Shown: positions 25,466-34,252, numbered from the stretch's first letter. The stretch is 48,529 bases of DNA from Methylobacter sp. (GCA_030699385.1 JAUYMY010000018.1:1-48529); one strand, 5' to 3'. Notes: generated by a model not told the origin, from the letters alone. Made by a program: numbers and translations.

Positions 25466-26317
25466 TCAGGCGGATTGCTGGGCATGTTGTGTGCGCCAGG
25501 CTGTTTGTATGGCGCTGATGGTGTCCACTTCTCTGATCAGTTCGGCCATTGAGGGGATGTTAAAGTCGCGTTCTAATAGCGTCGGGAATACGCCGTACAG
25601 TTCGTAAGCCTTGCCCAGTAATTTCCACACCGGATCAATAACTTCGGCGCCGTGGGTGTCGACCAGAAAATCTTCCGCTTCGACATAATGTCCGGCAATA
25701 TGCGCGTAAGCGATACGCTGTGCGGGCATGGCTTTTAAGAAGGCTTCGGCATCGTAGCCGTGGTTGACGCTGTTGACATAAATATTGTTGATGTCGATTA
25801 ATACATCGCAGTCGGCTTCTTCGATGACCGCGTTGAAAAAATCGATCTCGGCCATTTCTTGTCCGGGAACGGCGTAATAGGACACGTTTTCGATGGCTAT
25901 TTTTTGTTCCAGAATATCCTGCACCCGCCTGATACGTCCGGCAACGTGGGTGACCGCTTCGGCGGTAAATGGAATCGGCATCAGGTCGTATAAATGCCCG
26001 TCTTTGCTGCAATAACTTAAATGTTCGCTGTAAAACTTGATGTGATGTTCGGCCATGAATTGCTTGACTTCACCGATGAATTTTTCATCGAGTGGGTCGG
26101 TGCTGCCAATCGACAGCGACAAGCCGTGACAAATAAAATCAAAACGCTCGGTCATCGCACGAAATTGTTTGCCTAATTTTCCGCCGATGGTAATCCAGTT
26201 TTCTGGCGCGACCTCATAAAAGCCGACTCCGACCGGGGGCGCTTCGACAATTTCAGATAAAAAAGACCGCCGTAAACCTAGACCGGCGCCATGAACGAGA
26301 GATTGTGTTGTGTCCAT
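25466..26317 (-). CDS. hvfB: HvfB-type multinuclear iron oxidative enzyme (MNIO, DUF692)
   Basis: A 283-residue TIM-barrel enzyme of the DUF692/MNIO family, which includes MbnB of methanobactin biosynthesis. It uses two or three iron ions and O2 to convert Cys residues of a precursor into oxazolone/thioamide or thiooxazole groups that bind metals. Expected ligands are visible: His64 in ICHGLSLS, His99 in SEHLSY, Glu143 in IENVSYY, Asn178 and His186 in DINNIYVNSVNHG, His206/His210 in HIAGH, Asp220/His222 in DTHG, and Glu249 in LLERD. The catalytic set looks complete. It lies between the precursor gene (73 bases upstream) and hvfC (8 bases downstream), the standard order. Confidence 0.93.
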   Translation of the reverse strand: MDTTQSLVHGAGLGLRRSFLSEIVEAPPVGVGFYEVAPENWITIGGKLGKQFRAMTERFDFICHGLSLSIGSTDPLDEKFIGEVKQFMAEHHIKFYSEHLSYCSKDGHLYDLMPIPFTAEAVTHVAGRIRRVQDILEQKIAIENVSYYAVPGQEMAEIDFFNAVIEEADCDVLIDINNIYVNSVNHGYDAEAFLKAMPAQRIAYAHIAGHYVEAEDFLVDTHGAEVIDPVWKLLGKAYELYGVFPTLLERDFNIPSMAELIREVDTISAIQTAWRTQHAQQSA

Positions 26318-26390
26318 CAGAACACCTTAGTTGATTGTATGGGGGAAGAGGGCACGACCTTCATGCCCTCTGTACTAAAACGAGGGAAGA

Positions 26391-26891
26391 TTAATGACCC
26401 GCTGCGTCTTTCGCTTTTTCGCCATCCATTTTCATTTTGTCGCCGCAAGCGCCTTCCATGCCTTTCATCATTTCACCGCAACCTTGCTTTCCTTCACTGC
26501 AACCTTTCATCATGTCGCCGCAAGCGCCTTCTTTACCTTTCATCATGGCGCCGCAAGCCGCTTCCATACCCGGCTTCATTTTGCCATCTTTCATCATCGC
26601 GCCGCATGAAGCTTCGCTAGGTTTTGCAGCGGGTTTCGCAGCATGTTTTGTGCCATCAGCGGCTTTGTTGCCGGCACAAGCGCCTTCGGCTGTTTTAGGT
26701 TTTTCCATGCCCATAGCGGCGCCGCAAGCCATTTCTGCCGCTTTATCGGCTTCAGCAACTTGCATGTAGCCGGAAGACAGCTCGGTCATGCCGAACGGGT
26801 TGGCTTCGGCGTTAACGCCCGTTGCCGCAAAAGTAGACAGAAAAGCAGCGCCCATTGCCGCAGCAAAAGGTGTTTTATTGATTTTTCTCAT
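26391..26891 (-). CDS. hvfA: HvfA-like RiPP precursor, Cys/Met-rich
   Basis: Precursor of a post-translationally modified metal-binding peptide, 166 residues. It has a signal peptide (about 1-28, ending GVNA), then the HvfA-typical start ANPFGMTELSSGYMQVAEA. A low-complexity region follows with eight Cys (56, 72, 96, 113, 124, 131, 138, 149), six of them in Cys-Gly. The usual EGKCG core repeats are replaced by variants such as SCGAMMK, ACGAMMKGK, ACGDMMKG and GCGEMMKG, adding paired Met and Lys. The product would be exported and probably buffers copper or another soft metal in the periplasm (inferred). A TGGAG ribosome site precedes the ATG. It heads the hvfABC unit. Confidence 0.85.
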   Translation of the reverse strand: MRKINKTPFAAAMGAAFLSTFAATGVNAEANPFGMTELSSGYMQVAEADKAAEMACGAAMGMEKPKTAEGACAGNKAADGTKHAAKPAAKPSEASCGAMMKDGKMKPGMEAACGAMMKGKEGACGDMMKGCSEGKQGCGEMMKGMEGACGDKMKMDGEKAKDAAGH

Positions 26892-27312
26892 GGTGACTCC
26901 AGTGGTGTTGGTAGTTCGGTCTGCCCGGCAGTTAGGCCGGGAAATGAATCGATAGGTAATGCGTATCGAATGTTGCTCATCATATCAAAATCGACTGAAT
27001 AATAAATGAATTAAAGGCTGCAGCTTCGGCTTAATCGCATTAAAACCTAGTCGTTAAGGTAATGAACGACTCATTTAAAGGGCGTAACGTAAAAATTCAC
27101 CAACAAAACAGAAACTTCTCATTGCCTACGGAAAAACCGGCTAGAGGCATTTTATTCACCTAATCTTTTTAACTATCGCTCTTTCATGCGAATAAGATTG
27201 ATTATCATTTAGCGCTGGTATACTATATTCCCCTACTCATTTAATTGTCATTTGAGTTTAGACTTGAATCATTGATCACGCTGAACGCGTCAAATTTAAA
27301 AGGAAAAATGAT
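26892..27312. other. Divergent control region between hvfA and a TonB receptor
   Basis: A 421-base non-coding gap from which hvfA (minus) and the FecA-like receptor (plus) diverge. On the receptor side a possible Fur box overlaps the promoter (listed separately). On the hvfA side TATGAT (minus strand, 26984-26979) could be a -10 element, but no good -35 is present at the right distance, which would suit an alternative sigma factor or an activator. No gene is seen in the gap. Confidence 0.45.
27194..27224 (+). promoter_or_regulatory. Candidate Fur box and promoter of the FecA-like receptor
   Basis: AAGATTGATTATCATTTAG (27194-27212) agrees with the 19-base Fur consensus at roughly two thirds of positions, including the central ATCATT. 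It ends just before TATACT (27219-27224), a good -10 element, so it would cover the -35 region. Iron-bound Fur would then repress the receptor gene that begins 88 bases further on. The match is moderate, so this is a prediction. Confidence 0.5.
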
Positions 27313-29592
27313 ATGTTGCACTCGAAACGATTTCTTAAGCTGTTATTGCTGCCTGCGCTTGCCGGCAGTGTTGCCGCCGCTGCTGAAAGCACGGATAAAA
27401 CCGACAAGCCTATTATCCTCGATACCGTTAATATTCTCGGCGATGCGGCTGCGGTAAAAGACATGCCTGCGTCTGCCCAACTGATTGATACCGAACAAAT
27501 TCGCGATCAAAGTTATAGCGATATTAACCGTATTTTGCGCCGAGTTCCCGGTGTTAATATCCGCGAAGAAGACGGCTTCGGGCTGTTCCCTAACATCAGC
27601 TTTCGCGGCGTCGATACCACCCGTAGCGCCAAAATCACCGTCATGGAAGACGGCGTATTGGTCGCCCCGGCCGCCTATTCTGCGCCCGCCGCTTACTTTA
27701 ATCCGGCCGGCGGCCGTATGAGCGGCGTCGAAGTATTGAAAGGTTCCAGTCAAATTAAATACGGCCCGCATATTACCGGCGGCGTCATGAACTACTTATC
27801 CACAGCGATTCCAGACAGTGGCAAAGCCTATCTGAAAACCATCTACGGCAGCTATAACGAAGTGAGAACCCACGGCTATGTCGGCGATACCGTGGAAACA
27901 GAACAAGGTCGTTTCGGTTATTTGGTGGAAGGTTTTTATCGAGGCTCGGACGGCTTTAAAAGTATCGACACCACGCCCGATTTTCATAACAGCGACCAAA
28001 CCGGCTTCCAACAAGTCGAGCCCATGCTGCGCTTGTCCTGGGAACCGAATACCGACATCTATCAAAAGCTTGAGGTCAAATACGGATTTTCCAGCATGGA
28101 TGCCGATGAAACCTATTTAGGCACCAGTGAAGAAGACTTTAGAAATGATCCGTACCGACGTTATTCAGCATCGCGTTTTGACAATATCAAATCGGATAGA
28201 AACGGCGGTTTTGCGCGTTATTTCATCTCGCCCACTGACAATCTCGATATTGTCACCACCGGCTATTACAACGAATTTGACCGTAATTGGAGCAAATTAA
28301 ACGACATCCGCAATGTGCCTAACGCTTCGGGAACCGGCACACAAAACATGGATTTGGCAGCCGCTTTGGCCGGAACCAACGGCGGCAACGGCTTGTCTTG
28401 CCTGAAGGGCGACTTGAATTGCCAATTGCGCGTTCGCGACAACAACCGCAGCTATTATGCCGCTGGCGTCGAAACCTCAGCCAATTACCGTTTCGACCTG
28501 GGCAAGACCCAGCATGAACTCAACGGCGGCTTTCGTTATCATGAAGATAAAGAAGCCCGGTTCCAACATGACACCAACCACAACCAAGCGGCGGACGGCA
28601 CTATTGCAAGCACGGTTGTCGGTGCGCCGGGCAGCCAGGACGACCGTTTCGGCCTGACCAATGCCTATGCGTTTTTCCTGAAAGACCGCATCGAACTGGG
28701 CAAATGGGGATTCACCCCCGGTATGCGTTACGAGCATTTGAATCAGGTTTACGTCAACAACCGCAATCCCAGCACCAATGGCCGTAGTTCGCTGGACATG
28801 TATGCGGGCGGCGCCAGTTTGGATTACCGCTTCAACGACGATTTCATGATGTTCGGCAGCGCCCATCGCGGCTTTTCGCCACCGAGTCCGCAAAATGCTG
28901 TCATTGACAAACTGAAAGAAGAATCCAGCAATGCCTACGAATTAGGCGGACGTTATAGCCACGGCGCTTTTTCTGCGGAACTGACCGGTTTTTATACTCA
29001 ATTCGAGAATTTGCTGGTAGTCAATAACATCGGTGGCGCCGGCAGCGGCAAAAGCGAAAACTTCGGCGCGGTCGATAGCCGGGGCGTCGAAATGGCGATG
29101 AATTTCGATGCCGGCACCGCTTTCGACTGGGGTTTTCGTAACCCTTATTTCCTGTCGTTTACCTACACCGATACCGTACAGTTAAATAATGCGACCTCGA
29201 CCGATGCCGAATCGATTTTCAGTTACGGCAAAAAAGGCAACAAAGTGCCGTACATACCCGAATATTCACTCAGCTTCGGCAGCGGACTGCATTTCAACAA
29301 ATGGGGTATTGATGTCTCCGGCAACTATGTCGGCGAAACCTTCACCAGCGCCAACAACACCGAGGAACAAGTCAACGGCGTAGGCTTGCCGGATGCGCGT
29401 TTTGGCAAAACCGACGATTATGTCATCGCTGATGTCTCAGCCTATTATCAAGTTGCTAAAGGCGTCAAAATTCTTGGCGGCGTGCAAAATGTGGCTAACG
29501 AGGAATATTTGGTATCGAGACAACCCTACGGCCCGCGCCCCGGAATGCCGATTTTTGCCTACGGCGGCGTTGAACTGGATTTTGACATCTAA
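27313..29592 (+). CDS. FecA-like TonB-dependent siderophore receptor
   Basis: A 759-residue outer-membrane receptor of the ferric-citrate (FecA) branch without an N-terminal signalling domain. The signal peptide (SKRFLKLLLLPALAGSVAAA) is followed by a TonB-box region (LDTVNILG) and a plug (about 50-165) with RRVPGVNIREEDGFGLFPNI and IKYGPHITGGVMNYLS. The barrel ends AYGGVELDFDI. Oddly for the family, the last residue is Ile rather than Phe. No sigma/anti-sigma genes are adjacent. It is transcribed divergently from hvfABC under a possible Fur box, so it likely imports a ferric chelate, perhaps citrate-like; a link with the HvfA product is only suggested by position. Confidence 0.9.
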   Translation: MLHSKRFLKLLLLPALAGSVAAAAESTDKTDKPIILDTVNILGDAAAVKDMPASAQLIDTEQIRDQSYSDINRILRRVPGVNIREEDGFGLFPNISFRGVDTTRSAKITVMEDGVLVAPAAYSAPAAYFNPAGGRMSGVEVLKGSSQIKYGPHITGGVMNYLSTAIPDSGKAYLKTIYGSYNEVRTHGYVGDTVETEQGRFGYLVEGFYRGSDGFKSIDTTPDFHNSDQTGFQQVEPMLRLSWEPNTDIYQKLEVKYGFSSMDADETYLGTSEEDFRNDPYRRYSASRFDNIKSDRNGGFARYFISPTDNLDIVTTGYYNEFDRNWSKLNDIRNVPNASGTGTQNMDLAAALAGTNGGNGLSCLKGDLNCQLRVRDNNRSYYAAGVETSANYRFDLGKTQHELNGGFRYHEDKEARFQHDTNHNQAADGTIASTVVGAPGSQDDRFGLTNAYAFFLKDRIELGKWGFTPGMRYEHLNQVYVNNRNPSTNGRSSLDMYAGGASLDYRFNDDFMMFGSAHRGFSPPSPQNAVIDKLKEESSNAYELGGRYSHGAFSAELTGFYTQFENLLVVNNIGGAGSGKSENFGAVDSRGVEMAMNFDAGTAFDWGFRNPYFLSFTYTDTVQLNNATSTDAESIFSYGKKGNKVPYIPEYSLSFGSGLHFNKWGIDVSGNYVGETFTSANNTEEQVNGVGLPDARFGKTDDYVIADVSAYYQVAKGVKILGGVQNVANEEYLVSRQPYGPRPGMPIFAYGGVELDFDI

Positions 29593-29600
29593 ATTTATTC

Positions 29601-29648
29601 ACCACGAAGAGCACGAAGGTCATTATTTTGCTTCGTGCTCTTCGTGGT
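29601..29648. repeat. CACGAA-family hairpin, 18-bp perfect stem
   Basis: ACCACGAAGAGCACGAAG (29601-29618) and CTTCGTGCTCTTCGTGGT (29631-29648) are exact complements around a 12-base spacer. It follows the receptor's stop codon by nine bases and faces the 3' end of the CysB-like gene, so it may end or stabilise transcripts from both sides. It belongs to the same family as the repeats at 233, 6775 and 39424, with the variant unit GCACGAAGA. Confidence 0.8.
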
Positions 29649-29668
29649 AATACTCTTTTTACTTTTCT

Positions 29669-30568
29669 TTAATGAAAAAGCTCTTTAGCCGCAATTAACA
29701 ACTCATCCATAAAATGCTGGGTGTATACCGGTAGATAGTTGTTTTTCAGATAGGCAATCTTGGTTCTTGAGCTGGGGATTAGATGCGATAAATCCCGCAC
29801 CACCAGATCTTGATCCGCGACCGGATCGTAAGCCATGCCAGCAATGATGCCGACGCCCATGCCCAAACGCACATAAGTCTTGATCACGTCGGTATCGGCG
29901 GCGGCCAAGATAATGTCCAACTCCATCGCGGTATTTTTAAACGCCGTTTCGATATTCGAGCGCCCGGTAAAACCGAAACTGTAGGTCAGTATCGGGAAAG
30001 AGGCCAGCCGTTTAAGCGAAATGTCGCCGACGCTCAGCGGGTGATTTTTCGGCACCACCACCGCATGATGCCATTCGTAGCAGGGGTTAACGATTAAATC
30101 GCTATCTTCGCCGACTTTCTCGGTGCAGATTGCAATATCCGCTTTGCGGGTGTGCAGCTTATTGATCAATTGCTCCGGCGACGCTTCCACCATATAAATT
30201 CTGACGCCGGGATATTTTTCCCTGAACCGCAAAATGGGTTTCGGTAAAAAATACTTGGCTTGGGTGTGCGTAGTGGCAATGTGCAGCACGCCCTGATTGC
30301 TGTCGATAAAGTCGGCGGCGATGGTCTGTATATTGTTCTTGGCCATGTTGATGATGGCAACTTCGGCCATGATGCGCTGCCCCAACGCGGTCAAGCCGAT
30401 CAGTTTCTTGCCTTGCCGTTCGTAGATTGGGGAACCCAGTTCAGCTTCAAAAAGCTGTAACTGCCGACTGACCGCCGACTGCACGATGTGCATTTTTTCC
30501 GCCGCCCGTGACAGGCTGAACTCATTTTCCTGAAGTATGCGTAGCAGTTCGATTTGGCTTAAATTCAT
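29669..30568 (-). CDS. LysR-type regulator, CysB-like
   Basis: A LysR-family regulator of about 300 residues in the CysB/Cbl group. The helix-turn-helix begins MNLSQIELLRILQENEFSLS and continues AAEKMHIVQSAVSRQLQLFE. The effector-binding domain carries the CysB-type THTQAKYFLPKPILRFREKYPGV, VVPKNHPL and VRLGMGVGIIAGMAYDP. CysB-type proteins control sulfate and sulfonate assimilation. The start was set at MNLSQIE because homologues begin there; 16 further in-frame codons upstream look non-family. It is divergent from the remains of a TauE/SafE-type exporter, a typical target of such regulators, which supports a sulfur role. Confidence 0.85.
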   Translation of the reverse strand: MNLSQIELLRILQENEFSLSRAAEKMHIVQSAVSRQLQLFEAELGSPIYERQGKKLIGLTALGQRIMAEVAIINMAKNNIQTIAADFIDSNQGVLHIATTHTQAKYFLPKPILRFREKYPGVRIYMVEASPEQLINKLHTRKADIAICTEKVGEDSDLIVNPCYEWHHAVVVPKNHPLSVGDISLKRLASFPILTYSFGFTGRSNIETAFKNTAMELDIILAAADTDVIKTYVRLGMGVGIIAGMAYDPVADQDLVVRDLSHLIPSSRTKIAYLKNNYLPVYTQHFMDELLIAAKELFH

Positions 30569-30752
30569 GTCTGGGAATGTTCCTTGTCTAATGTGTTTGG
30601 GCAGGCGCTTCCGCATAACTCTTATTATCTATTTAATAGATATTATATTCTAATAATATCGTTTTATTGAAAGAAAAATCCCGCTAAACTACTGTCAACC
30701 CCATTAATACGGCGTATTAATGCCATTTTTTATTATGTGCCTCCTAATATAA

Positions 30753-31166
30753 CAAGGATCATTTTTTTTGGGCGGGTTTCTGGCTACCGCGCTACCCGCC
30801 GCCGTGCTCGGCGCTTTTTCATTCGTAGTCATTCCTAAAATGGTCGCGGTACACTGTATCGGCATTGTAATTTTAGGCTAGGTGGGTAGTGCGGGGCTTT
30901 TCGGCGCGGCGGTTTTTCTGTCACTGGGTTTGCCACCGATTGCCTACATTGCCTCAGAAGCAACTACTGCGCTGAGCCTTCACGCGGTAAAGCTAATGAT
31001 TTTGCCAGCACAATCATGGCAGTTGGCTTTTCTGTTGGGCATTGCCATGATATTAGGAACGTGGTCATTCAAACGGGTTATTGACCGGCTACCTGTTGCG
31101 CGATTTCAACAGTTTGTCGCCGTGCTACTGGGAATAGTCGCGGCGCAAATGGTTATTTTTGGGTGA
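30753..31166 (+). pseudogene. TauE/SafE-family exporter remnant
   Basis: The frame from 30753 reads GGFLATALPAAVLGAF... and, after an in-frame TAG at 30879-30881, continues GSAGLFGAAVFLSLGLPPI, IASEATTALSLHAVKL and ends GIVAAQMVIFG. This is the last helix of the first half plus the second half of a TauE/SafE (DUF81) exporter; about 100 N-terminal residues are missing. The fragment after the stop (GTG at 30882) is 94 codons and could in principle be made, but half a transporter is unlikely to work. It was presumably a sulfite or organosulfonate exporter governed by the divergent CysB-like regulator. Truncation plus a nonsense codon marks decay. Confidence 0.75.
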
Positions 31167-31476
31167 TAAAATCAAAAATGCCTCCCTCATCATTGCACCC
31201 AAGCGGCTCTGCGTAACCTCAGTTCATAAGGTTGTTTGTTATGATGATTGCTGGTTTCCCAACCCTGGCACTTCATCTAACGTCCTTGTGAATGCAGCTC
31301 AGAAAGCTTGGCTTTACAGGTCTAAGATGCTCGACGGCATGGATGACGAGGGTGGGGAGCCTTTCTACATACAAGCTCGAAGCTTTAGGGTGGGACGGCT
31401 TCCTCAGAAACCGGAGTGCAAGCTTTGCTCGCCTATACAGACCAAGCCTGCGCTCCAGCTATTGGGTGCTCGCCTG
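31167..31476. other. Gap without a recognised gene
   Basis: I see no credible gene; the plus-strand frame covering 31159-31623 runs antisense into a real membrane-protein gene and has no family features. An imperfect inverted repeat lies at about 31412-31456 (GGAGTGCAAGCTTTG against CAAGCCTGCGCTCC), similar in character to the palindromes at the left edge of the window. The area may be scar sequence left from decay of the exporter locus. Confidence 0.45.
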
Positions 31477-32046
31477 TTAGACTTCTTTATGGCTTGCGGA
31501 GGCGGTGGGCAAGGATTTGACTACGGTTATGACGGCGTAACCTGCAACGATATAAAGCAGTGCGCAACCGGCATACAAAGGGTAATACTGCGCCGCTCTG
31601 GCAATATATTGTCCCCAGGATAAGTCGGTATAGCGTCCGGACAGCCAATAAAAACTGCCGTTTGAAATCGCAAATGCGGTTGATGTGGCTAAGGCTGCAA
31701 TGCCTAATTGCAGTGACAAGGCAGTTATTTTTTCTGCGTTAAACGCTGAACAATAACGGCCGGCAAACCACATTGCGGTATAGGTAGGAATCAAAAAAAC
31801 ATAAGCGGGCGATACGCAAAAACTGCTGGTGCCGTTGGCAATGGCGACATAGTCGATGAACGCCGCCAGCGCCATTAAAAATACCAAAAAAGCTTTTTTA
31901 CGGTAAAAACCGGCAAAGAAAAAAACCGCCAATGAAGCATCGGGCAGATGCAAAAAATCGCCAAAATGATGAAAGCGGGTTAAGGCCATCAGCGCGATTA
32001 GCGGGATGGGTAAATAGTCGGCGCGCAGCCATTGTTTGATGTTCAT
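31477..32046 (-). CDS. Membrane protein co-transcribed with btuB
   Basis: A 189-residue inner-membrane protein with about five hydrophobic segments (YLPIPLIALMALTRF, ASLAVFFFAGFY, AFLVFLMALAAFIDYVAIA, TALSLQLGIAALATSTAFAI, YPLYAGCALLYIVAGYAVIT). I recognise no named family with certainty; the layout is reminiscent of small vitamin-uptake components. It follows btuB by 25 bases on the same strand and thus lies under the cobalamin riboswitch, so a role in cobalamin or cobalt handling (for example inner-membrane uptake, as no btuCDF is seen) is a reasonable inference. Confidence 0.72.
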   Translation of the reverse strand: MNIKQWLRADYLPIPLIALMALTRFHHFGDFLHLPDASLAVFFFAGFYRKKAFLVFLMALAAFIDYVAIANGTSSFCVSPAYVFLIPTYTAMWFAGRYCSAFNAEKITALSLQLGIAALATSTAFAISNGSFYWLSGRYTDLSWGQYIARAAQYYPLYAGCALLYIVAGYAVITVVKSLPTASASHKEV

Positions 32047-32071
32047 AATATTGCCTCCAAAAGATGAGTGA

Positions 32072-33898
32072 TTAGTTGTTGTAATGGATAGAAAGAAAAA
32101 AGTTCCTGTCGGCGCTGTTGTAAGTGTTGACAGTCTGGTAATTTTTGTCCAATAGGTTATTTAAATTTGCGCTGAGCATCCAGTTTTTATTCAGATGATA
32201 AGCGGAGCGTAAATCGACGGTGACATAACCGCCAACCTTGGTTTTGTTCAGTGTATCATCAAAACGGTCGCCTTGAGCCAGCACCTTGGCGCCCACATCG
32301 AACTGCCCAAAGGTGCGCGATAAATCGTAGGATAAAGATTGTTCCGCGCGCCGCGCCAGCCGTGCATTGGTCACGCGGTTTTTTGGGCTTAACAGACTCA
32401 TGTTCAGTTTGTTAGTCCAGCCCATAATTTGGGTGCCAATTTCCGCTTCAAGTCCATCGATTTGCGCCTTGCCGACATTTTCCGCGCTGGATAAAAAGGT
32501 GGTCGGGTTGGTGACCGCAATAATCAAATTATCAATATTAGTATGATAAGCGCGCAGTTCCCATTGCAGAATCTCATGGTCGCCGCTGACACCCGCCTCG
32601 AAAGAGGTGGATTGTTCGGCTTTCAGATTAGGATTGCCAAAACCCGGATAATAAAGCTGATTGAATGTCGGCGCTTTAAAGGCATTGCCGAAACTGGCGA
32701 AGGGGCTGATGCCGTAACCCGCGTTGTAACGCCAGCCGAAATTGCCGGTTACTTGTTCGCCAAACGCTTCGTTTTTATCGCCGCGCAGTGAGGCGTTGAT
32801 AAAATGATCGTCGAAAAAACGGCTGTGTAATTCGGCGAAAATGCCGGCATCATAGCGCGAAGTTTCGCGGTAGGCTTCGGTGCTGTCCACTTCATCAAGC
32901 CGGTAATCAGTGCCGATGACCAGCTGGTGCGCATCCGACAAAGCGACTTCGTTCAGCCAGCTGGCATTCCAGCGGGTGCTGTCAAACTGGCTGGAAAATA
33001 CGCCGCCGGGCGCAAAGCTATCGGCATTGTCGCGGCTTTGCCCAAAGCGCAAAATGGAACGCCAGTTATCAAGCATATCCATGCTGCCGGTGATGCCGAC
33101 CACTTGATTGACAAATTCAGTCTTGTCCTGAAAACTGCCGTCGTATTCGGTTTTGCCCTCGGCGTGCATAAAAAATGCCTCAACTTCAGCATTATTATCA
33201 AAACGGTGGCCTAAACGCGCATTCACTGCGGTGTTTAAATAGCCGTCTTTGTCCGGCTGGTTAACACCGAATCTGCCCGGCGTCGGCTGCCGTGCGTCAA
33301 AGCCTTGCGAACCGAATTGCGATGAGCCCAGGCTGTACCAGCTGTTTTGCCATTTGCCGCTGACCGTCCCGGCAACGCGGTAACTGTCATAACTGCCGCC
33401 GCCCGCATCCAGTGTGACCGTGGGCTTATCTTCTTGGCTGCCTTTGCGGGTAAAAATCTGGATAACCCCGCCGATGGCTTCGGAACCGTACAGGCTCGAT
33501 TGCGGGCCGCGAATGATTTCCACCCGTTCGACCTGATCGAGTGGGATAAACTGGAACGGCGAGGTGCCGGAGGTCACCGAACCGAATTTAATGCCGTCGA
33601 CTAATACCAAAACATGATCGGAATTGGTGCCGCGCATATAAATATTGGTGTCTTTGCCGTAGCCGCCGCTTTGCACGATGTCGATGCCGGTGCTGCCGCT
33701 TAATAATTCCGGTAGCGTTTTGGCTTGTAGACGGTCAATATCTTTGCGGGTGTACACGGTCATGGCTGCGGACAGCTGATTTTTAGCGGTCTCAGTGCGG
33801 GTAGCCGTGACCACCATGTTGGGAAGGGCTTGCGTCGCCTGTTCTGCGAAGCTGTTTAAACTGCTTAATAATAATGAGCTGAAAATGATTTTTTGCAT
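32072..33898 (-). CDS. btuB: Vitamin B12 outer-membrane receptor
   Basis: A 608-residue TonB-dependent transporter for cobalamin. The signal peptide (KIIFSSLLLSSLNSFA) is followed by the TonB-box region MVVTATRTETAKNQLS. The plug (about 45-150) has IYMRGTNSDHVLVLVDGI and VERVEIIRGPQSSLYGSEAI, almost the textbook BtuB pattern. A barrel follows with a terminal FFLSIHYNN. The size matches E. coli BtuB (614 residues). It is preceded by a cobalamin riboswitch and followed by a small membrane protein gene 25 bases on, forming a two-gene unit repressed when cobalamin is plentiful. Confidence 0.95.
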   Translation of the reverse strand: MQKIIFSSLLLSSLNSFAEQATQALPNMVVTATRTETAKNQLSAAMTVYTRKDIDRLQAKTLPELLSGSTGIDIVQSGGYGKDTNIYMRGTNSDHVLVLVDGIKFGSVTSGTSPFQFIPLDQVERVEIIRGPQSSLYGSEAIGGVIQIFTRKGSQEDKPTVTLDAGGGSYDSYRVAGTVSGKWQNSWYSLGSSQFGSQGFDARQPTPGRFGVNQPDKDGYLNTAVNARLGHRFDNNAEVEAFFMHAEGKTEYDGSFQDKTEFVNQVVGITGSMDMLDNWRSILRFGQSRDNADSFAPGGVFSSQFDSTRWNASWLNEVALSDAHQLVIGTDYRLDEVDSTEAYRETSRYDAGIFAELHSRFFDDHFINASLRGDKNEAFGEQVTGNFGWRYNAGYGISPFASFGNAFKAPTFNQLYYPGFGNPNLKAEQSTSFEAGVSGDHEILQWELRAYHTNIDNLIIAVTNPTTFLSSAENVGKAQIDGLEAEIGTQIMGWTNKLNMSLLSPKNRVTNARLARRAEQSLSYDLSRTFGQFDVGAKVLAQGDRFDDTLNKTKVGGYVTVDLRSAYHLNKNWMLSANLNNLLDKNYQTVNTYNSADRNFFLSIHYNN

Positions 33899-34027
33899 GT
33901 GTCCTCTTGCGCCGCCCGCGCATACTAGGTGAGTTACACAGCAAAAGGCTGATCATAAGAAAACGAAAGATTGATGGGAGTGATGCTGTCGCTTCCGTAG
34001 ACAGCCCTCCGCTGTACCGAATTAAAC

Positions 34028-34205
34028 TTTCGGGCCGGTCTCCGGGCTTATAAGTGGCGTCAGCCTGAATCATCACCTTCCCATGCATCAGCACAGTGGC
34101 ATCTCGATGAAGCTTTTACTTATCTACCGTTGCGGGGGCAGCGTCGGATTTGGCATTAACCTGACCGACTTCCCGTTTAACCATTGGGTCTGAAAAACCC
34201 GCCGG
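34028..34205 (-). promoter_or_regulatory. Cobalamin riboswitch upstream of btuB
   Basis: Read on the minus strand, the conserved pieces appear in order: CGGGAAGTCGGT, ATCCGACGCTGCCCCCGCAA, GCCACTG, GGGAAGG and the B12 box GCCCGGAGACCGGCC. This is the standard adenosylcobalamin-type layout. The 3' end lies about 130 bases before the btuB start, leaving room for an expression platform. Binding of cobalamin should lower expression of btuB and the membrane protein gene. Confidence 0.93.
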
Positions 34206-34224
34206 AACCTGAAAGCAGGGCGCA

Positions 34225-34252
34225 ATTATAGGGTCTTATCTCGATAAAGCAA
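34225..34252 (-). promoter_or_regulatory. Sigma-70 promoter of the btuB transcript
   Basis: On the minus strand TTGCTT (34252-34247) and a perfect TATAAT (34230-34225) are separated by 16 bases. The predicted start lies just ahead of the riboswitch, which supports the call. Confidence 0.65.

Noticed and set aside
30882..31166. Intact 94-residue small membrane protein
   Set aside because: The upstream sequence in the same frame continues the TauE/SafE similarity across a TAG codon, so decay of a longer gene explains it better.
31159..31623. Plus-strand open frame of 154 codons
   Set aside because: It runs from the end of the exporter remnant into the antisense of the btuB-linked membrane protein; no family resemblance or start signal.
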